DNA from: Chitinophaga sp. H8
GTDB lineage: Bacteria; Bacteroidota; Bacteroidia; Chitinophagales; Chitinophagaceae
Direction of reading: 5' to 3'
Length of the DNA: 64,000 nt
NCBI RefSeq assembly: GCF_040567655.1
Contig: NZ_JBEXAC010000002.1
Span: forward strand, 2,754,906 to 2,818,905
The position numbers and the translations under genes are program-made. Positions 62,090 to 64,000 of this stretch are shown here, piece after piece. How positions within the stretch are numbered: position 1 is the first letter of the stretch; every line of letters starts with the position of its first letter. The notes beneath the pieces were generated by a model that saw nothing but the letters and a program-made list of their open reading frames with translations, ran no database searches and had not been told where the DNA came from.

Positions 62090-62884
62090 ATGCGTAAGAT
62101 CAACGGCAAAGCACCATTTTCCAAATTGGAAAGGGGTTATCCCCATCAGGTTGTTTTCTTCGGCAATACCCCGTTTGAAATTCATGACCGGAAAAAGAAG
62201 TTCGTAGAATTTGGTCGTCGTGAGAATATCATAGATCAACGGCAACTCAGGCGCCGTGGGGACAAATATGTATTTGTGTTTGACCGCAAACAGGGAAGAT
62301 TGGTCGAAGATCCTGTTGAGGTAAAGGAAGGGTATGAGCAAATTACCGTGCCTTTTTTTATCGCGCAGCTAAAGGCACAGATTTCCGATCTGTGGGAACT
62401 GAATCGCACGAACCAGGTATTTAAAGAACTGGGCTACGGGGTTCATCTGGCAGATGCTTACCTCATAGAATGTTACCAGGGAAGGCCGGTGGAATATGAT
62501 TTGGAAGGGACGATTTTCAGGTTAGATGTGAAACGCGGCTGCTTGATCCAAAAGGACAATGAGCAAAATGTCATAGACTTATTAGAAATGCCCTGTGCGC
62601 CGATCAGCGGTTATGAGCTGATGTATGATCCTGGGAATAAAAATATAGATACAGGCGACCCTGTGGCTAATACCTCAAAACTCATATTCTTTGATCAAAT
62701 GGTAAACTGTGACCCTTTGGGCATGGCAAAAAAATATGACATCAGCATCTCGCGGCTACCAGATCTGGACATGTATTTAAACTCACCGGAAACGGTCAGT
62801 TATTGTCAGAAGTTTAACGGTGATCTGAAGGAGATCAAAAGTTTGGAAAAGCCAAATTCAAAAAGGTCGCAAATGAGGCGATAA
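62090..62884 (+). CDS. D-P-x-G family protein 6 (unknown function)
   Basis: A 264-residue protein whose second half has 'TIFRLDVKRGCLIQKDNEQN', 'YELMYDPGNKNID' and 'DQMVNCDPLGMAKKYDISIS', equivalent to the first module of protein 3; the order of module types differs from the other members. It lies 12 nt after protein 5 and 41 nt before traG. Confidence 0.62.
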   Translation: MRKINGKAPFSKLERGYPHQVVFFGNTPFEIHDRKKKFVEFGRRENIIDQRQLRRRGDKYVFVFDRKQGRLVEDPVEVKEGYEQITVPFFIAQLKAQISDLWELNRTNQVFKELGYGVHLADAYLIECYQGRPVEYDLEGTIFRLDVKRGCLIQKDNEQNVIDLLEMPCAPISGYELMYDPGNKNIDTGDPVANTSKLIFFDQMVNCDPLGMAKKYDISISRLPDLDMYLNSPETVSYCQKFNGDLKEIKSLEKPNSKRSQMRR

Positions 62885-62925
62885 CTAACAACGGCAATTG
62901 TGCCACTAAGTGAAAATGATAAGTG

Positions 62926-64000
62926 ATGGAAGATAAGTGGATGAATGAAATGATGCCCATAATGGGCGTGGAACACGACCTGATCGTGTCCAAACAGGGA
63001 GATGTGACCCTGGTATACAAAGCCGAACTACCTGAACTCTTTACTTTGAGTAATGAGGACTATGAAGCCTTTCATCAGAACTGGGTGAAAGCAATTAAGG
63101 TACTTCCTAAGTTTTCGGTATTCCATAAACAGGATTGGTTTCTGGATAAAAAATTTGATCCGGAATTTGAAGGCAAAAACGATCATGAACCCAGTAGCTT
63201 TTTAAATCATTCCAGTAACAGGTTTTTTAATGAGCGTCCGTTTCTGGACCATACCTGTTACCTGTACCTGACTAAAAAGCCCCAGGGTCGCAAGTTAAGC
63301 AGTTCTGTGTTTTCAAACCTACTGCGCCCGTCCATTGTGCCTGATCAGACGGTAAAAGCCGGAGCCTTGCAGGATTTTCTGGATTGCTGCGGACAGTTTA
63401 AAAGGATTCTGGAAGACAGTGGTTTTGTGAAGATAAACAGGGTTGGCGGAGATGATCTGGTGAGTCACAGCAGAAAGATGGGACTGATTGAGCGGTATTG
63501 TTCTCTGGCAGAGAACGAAAATGATCTTTTGGTCAAGGACATCAGGTTTGATGATGGTATCCAGGTTGGAGATCAACATGTACAGATTTATACCCTGGGG
63601 GATGCCATTGATCTTCCTGCGTTGTGTGGTTCACGGATCAATTATGACCGCTATAGTAGTGATCGTACAAAATTCAGTGTTGGTTTTGCCTCTACACTGG
63701 GTCAACTGCTGGCCTGCTCCCATATTTATAACCAGTTCATATTTATAGAGGATGCAGCTAAAACCATCCAAAAGCTGGAAACAAAAAGGCTTCGTTTACA
63801 ATCCTTGTCCGCTTACTCGCGCGAAAATCTGATCTCACGCGATTCTACGAATGATTTTTTAAATGAGGCGATTTCAGAAGGTCGTCTGCCGGTTCGTGCG
63901 CACTTCAACATCATGGTGTGGACTTCGAATAAGGAAGAGTTGAAAGACCTCAAAAACCTGGTCAGTTCTGCCCTTGCACAAATGGATGCGGTGGCGAAAC
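62926..64000 (+). CDS. traG: Conjugation ATPase TraG (VirB4-like), 5' part
   Basis: The ATG at 62926 opens 'MEDKWMNEMMPIMGVEHDLI', followed by 'DVTLVYKAELPELFTLSNED' and 'LDHTCYLYLTKKPQGRKLSS', typical of the N-terminal domain of Bacteroidota TraG (VirB4-like) ATPases. Only 358 codons are in the window, so the Walker motifs lie beyond its end. TraG powers assembly of the mating channel at the inner membrane. In other ICEs it directly follows traF; here 5.9 kb separate them. Confidence 0.9.
   Translation, partial: MEDKWMNEMMPIMGVEHDLIVSKQGDVTLVYKAELPELFTLSNEDYEAFHQNWVKAIKVLPKFSVFHKQDWFLDKKFDPEFEGKNDHEPSSFLNHSSNRFFNERPFLDHTCYLYLTKKPQGRKLSSSVFSNLLRPSIVPDQTVKAGALQDFLDCCGQFKRILEDSGFVKINRVGGDDLVSHSRKMGLIERYCSLAENENDLLVKDIRFDDGIQVGDQHVQIYTLGDAIDLPALCGSRINYDRYSSDRTKFSVGFASTLGQLLACSHIYNQFIFIEDAAKTIQKLETKRLRLQSLSAYSRENLISRDSTNDFLNEAISEGRLPVRAHFNIMVWTSNKEELKDLKNLVSSALAQMDAVAK

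Noticed and set aside
1..64000. CRISPR arrays, rRNA and tRNA genes
   Set aside because: None were seen on reading; the short direct repeats present have too few units or too short spacing for CRISPR. tRNA absence is by eye only.

Overview
The window looks like the inside of an integrative and conjugative element (ICE) of a Bacteroidota, most likely a Sphingobacteriaceae member of the Pedobacter/Mucilaginibacter kind. Supporting signs are Bacteroidota-type mobilisation genes (mobA, mobB, mobC), TraE/TraF/TraG-type transfer genes, SusC/SusD pairs controlled by ECF sigma and FecR-type anti-sigma factors, and DUF932 plus ParB ICE backbone genes. No rRNA, tRNA, integrase or CRISPR array was seen, so neither ICE end is visible.

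Layout. (1) 165-2037: a secreted macroglobulin-like protein and a small Rossmann methyltransferase-like protein. (2) 2136-7015, minus strand: the mobilisation block, made of a coupling ATPase (mobC), a relaxase (mobB), an accessory protein (mobA), a hairpin-rich candidate oriT and a Toprim/primase-like protein. (3) 7173-9274: a lipoprotein with a thrombospondin type-3 repeat whose end overlaps a small cytosolic gene (possible effector/immunity pair), and a second small secreted protein with the same repeat. (4) 9460-15212: small ICE backbone genes, ParB and DUF932, with GC-rich hairpins at several junctions. (5) 15691-19519: LigD (ligase plus polymerase), a DUF3606 protein, an HTH-like protein and a four-fold phased repeat in front of it.

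(6) 19718-30385 and 35464-49058 are two cassettes of the same design: ECF sigma, FecR, SusC, SusD and a TlpA-type thioredoxin with a DUF3738-like tail on the plus strand, facing minus-strand genes for small secreted peptides, a MauE-like membrane protein and an AraC regulator. The single peptide of cassette A and the four of cassette B are unlike each other except that all five carry C-x6-C after a signal peptide. I read this as a paired system of exported two-cysteine peptides, periplasmic/membrane thiol chemistry and TonB-dependent outer-membrane transport. It is the best candidate here for an undescribed system. Between the cassettes lie a SUKH-type protein, an outer-membrane beta-barrel receptor and several unknown genes.

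(7) 49301-64000: a Crp/Fnr-type regulator, then the transfer block. traF is split by a 2480-bp group II intron; joining the flanks at the predicted splice sites restores an uninterrupted 112-residue TraF. Between traE and traG lie two DUF3560-like genes and six genes for related, mostly two-module proteins with a recurring D-P-x-G motif, a lineage-specific insertion of unknown function in the conserved traE-traF-traG order. The window ends inside traG.
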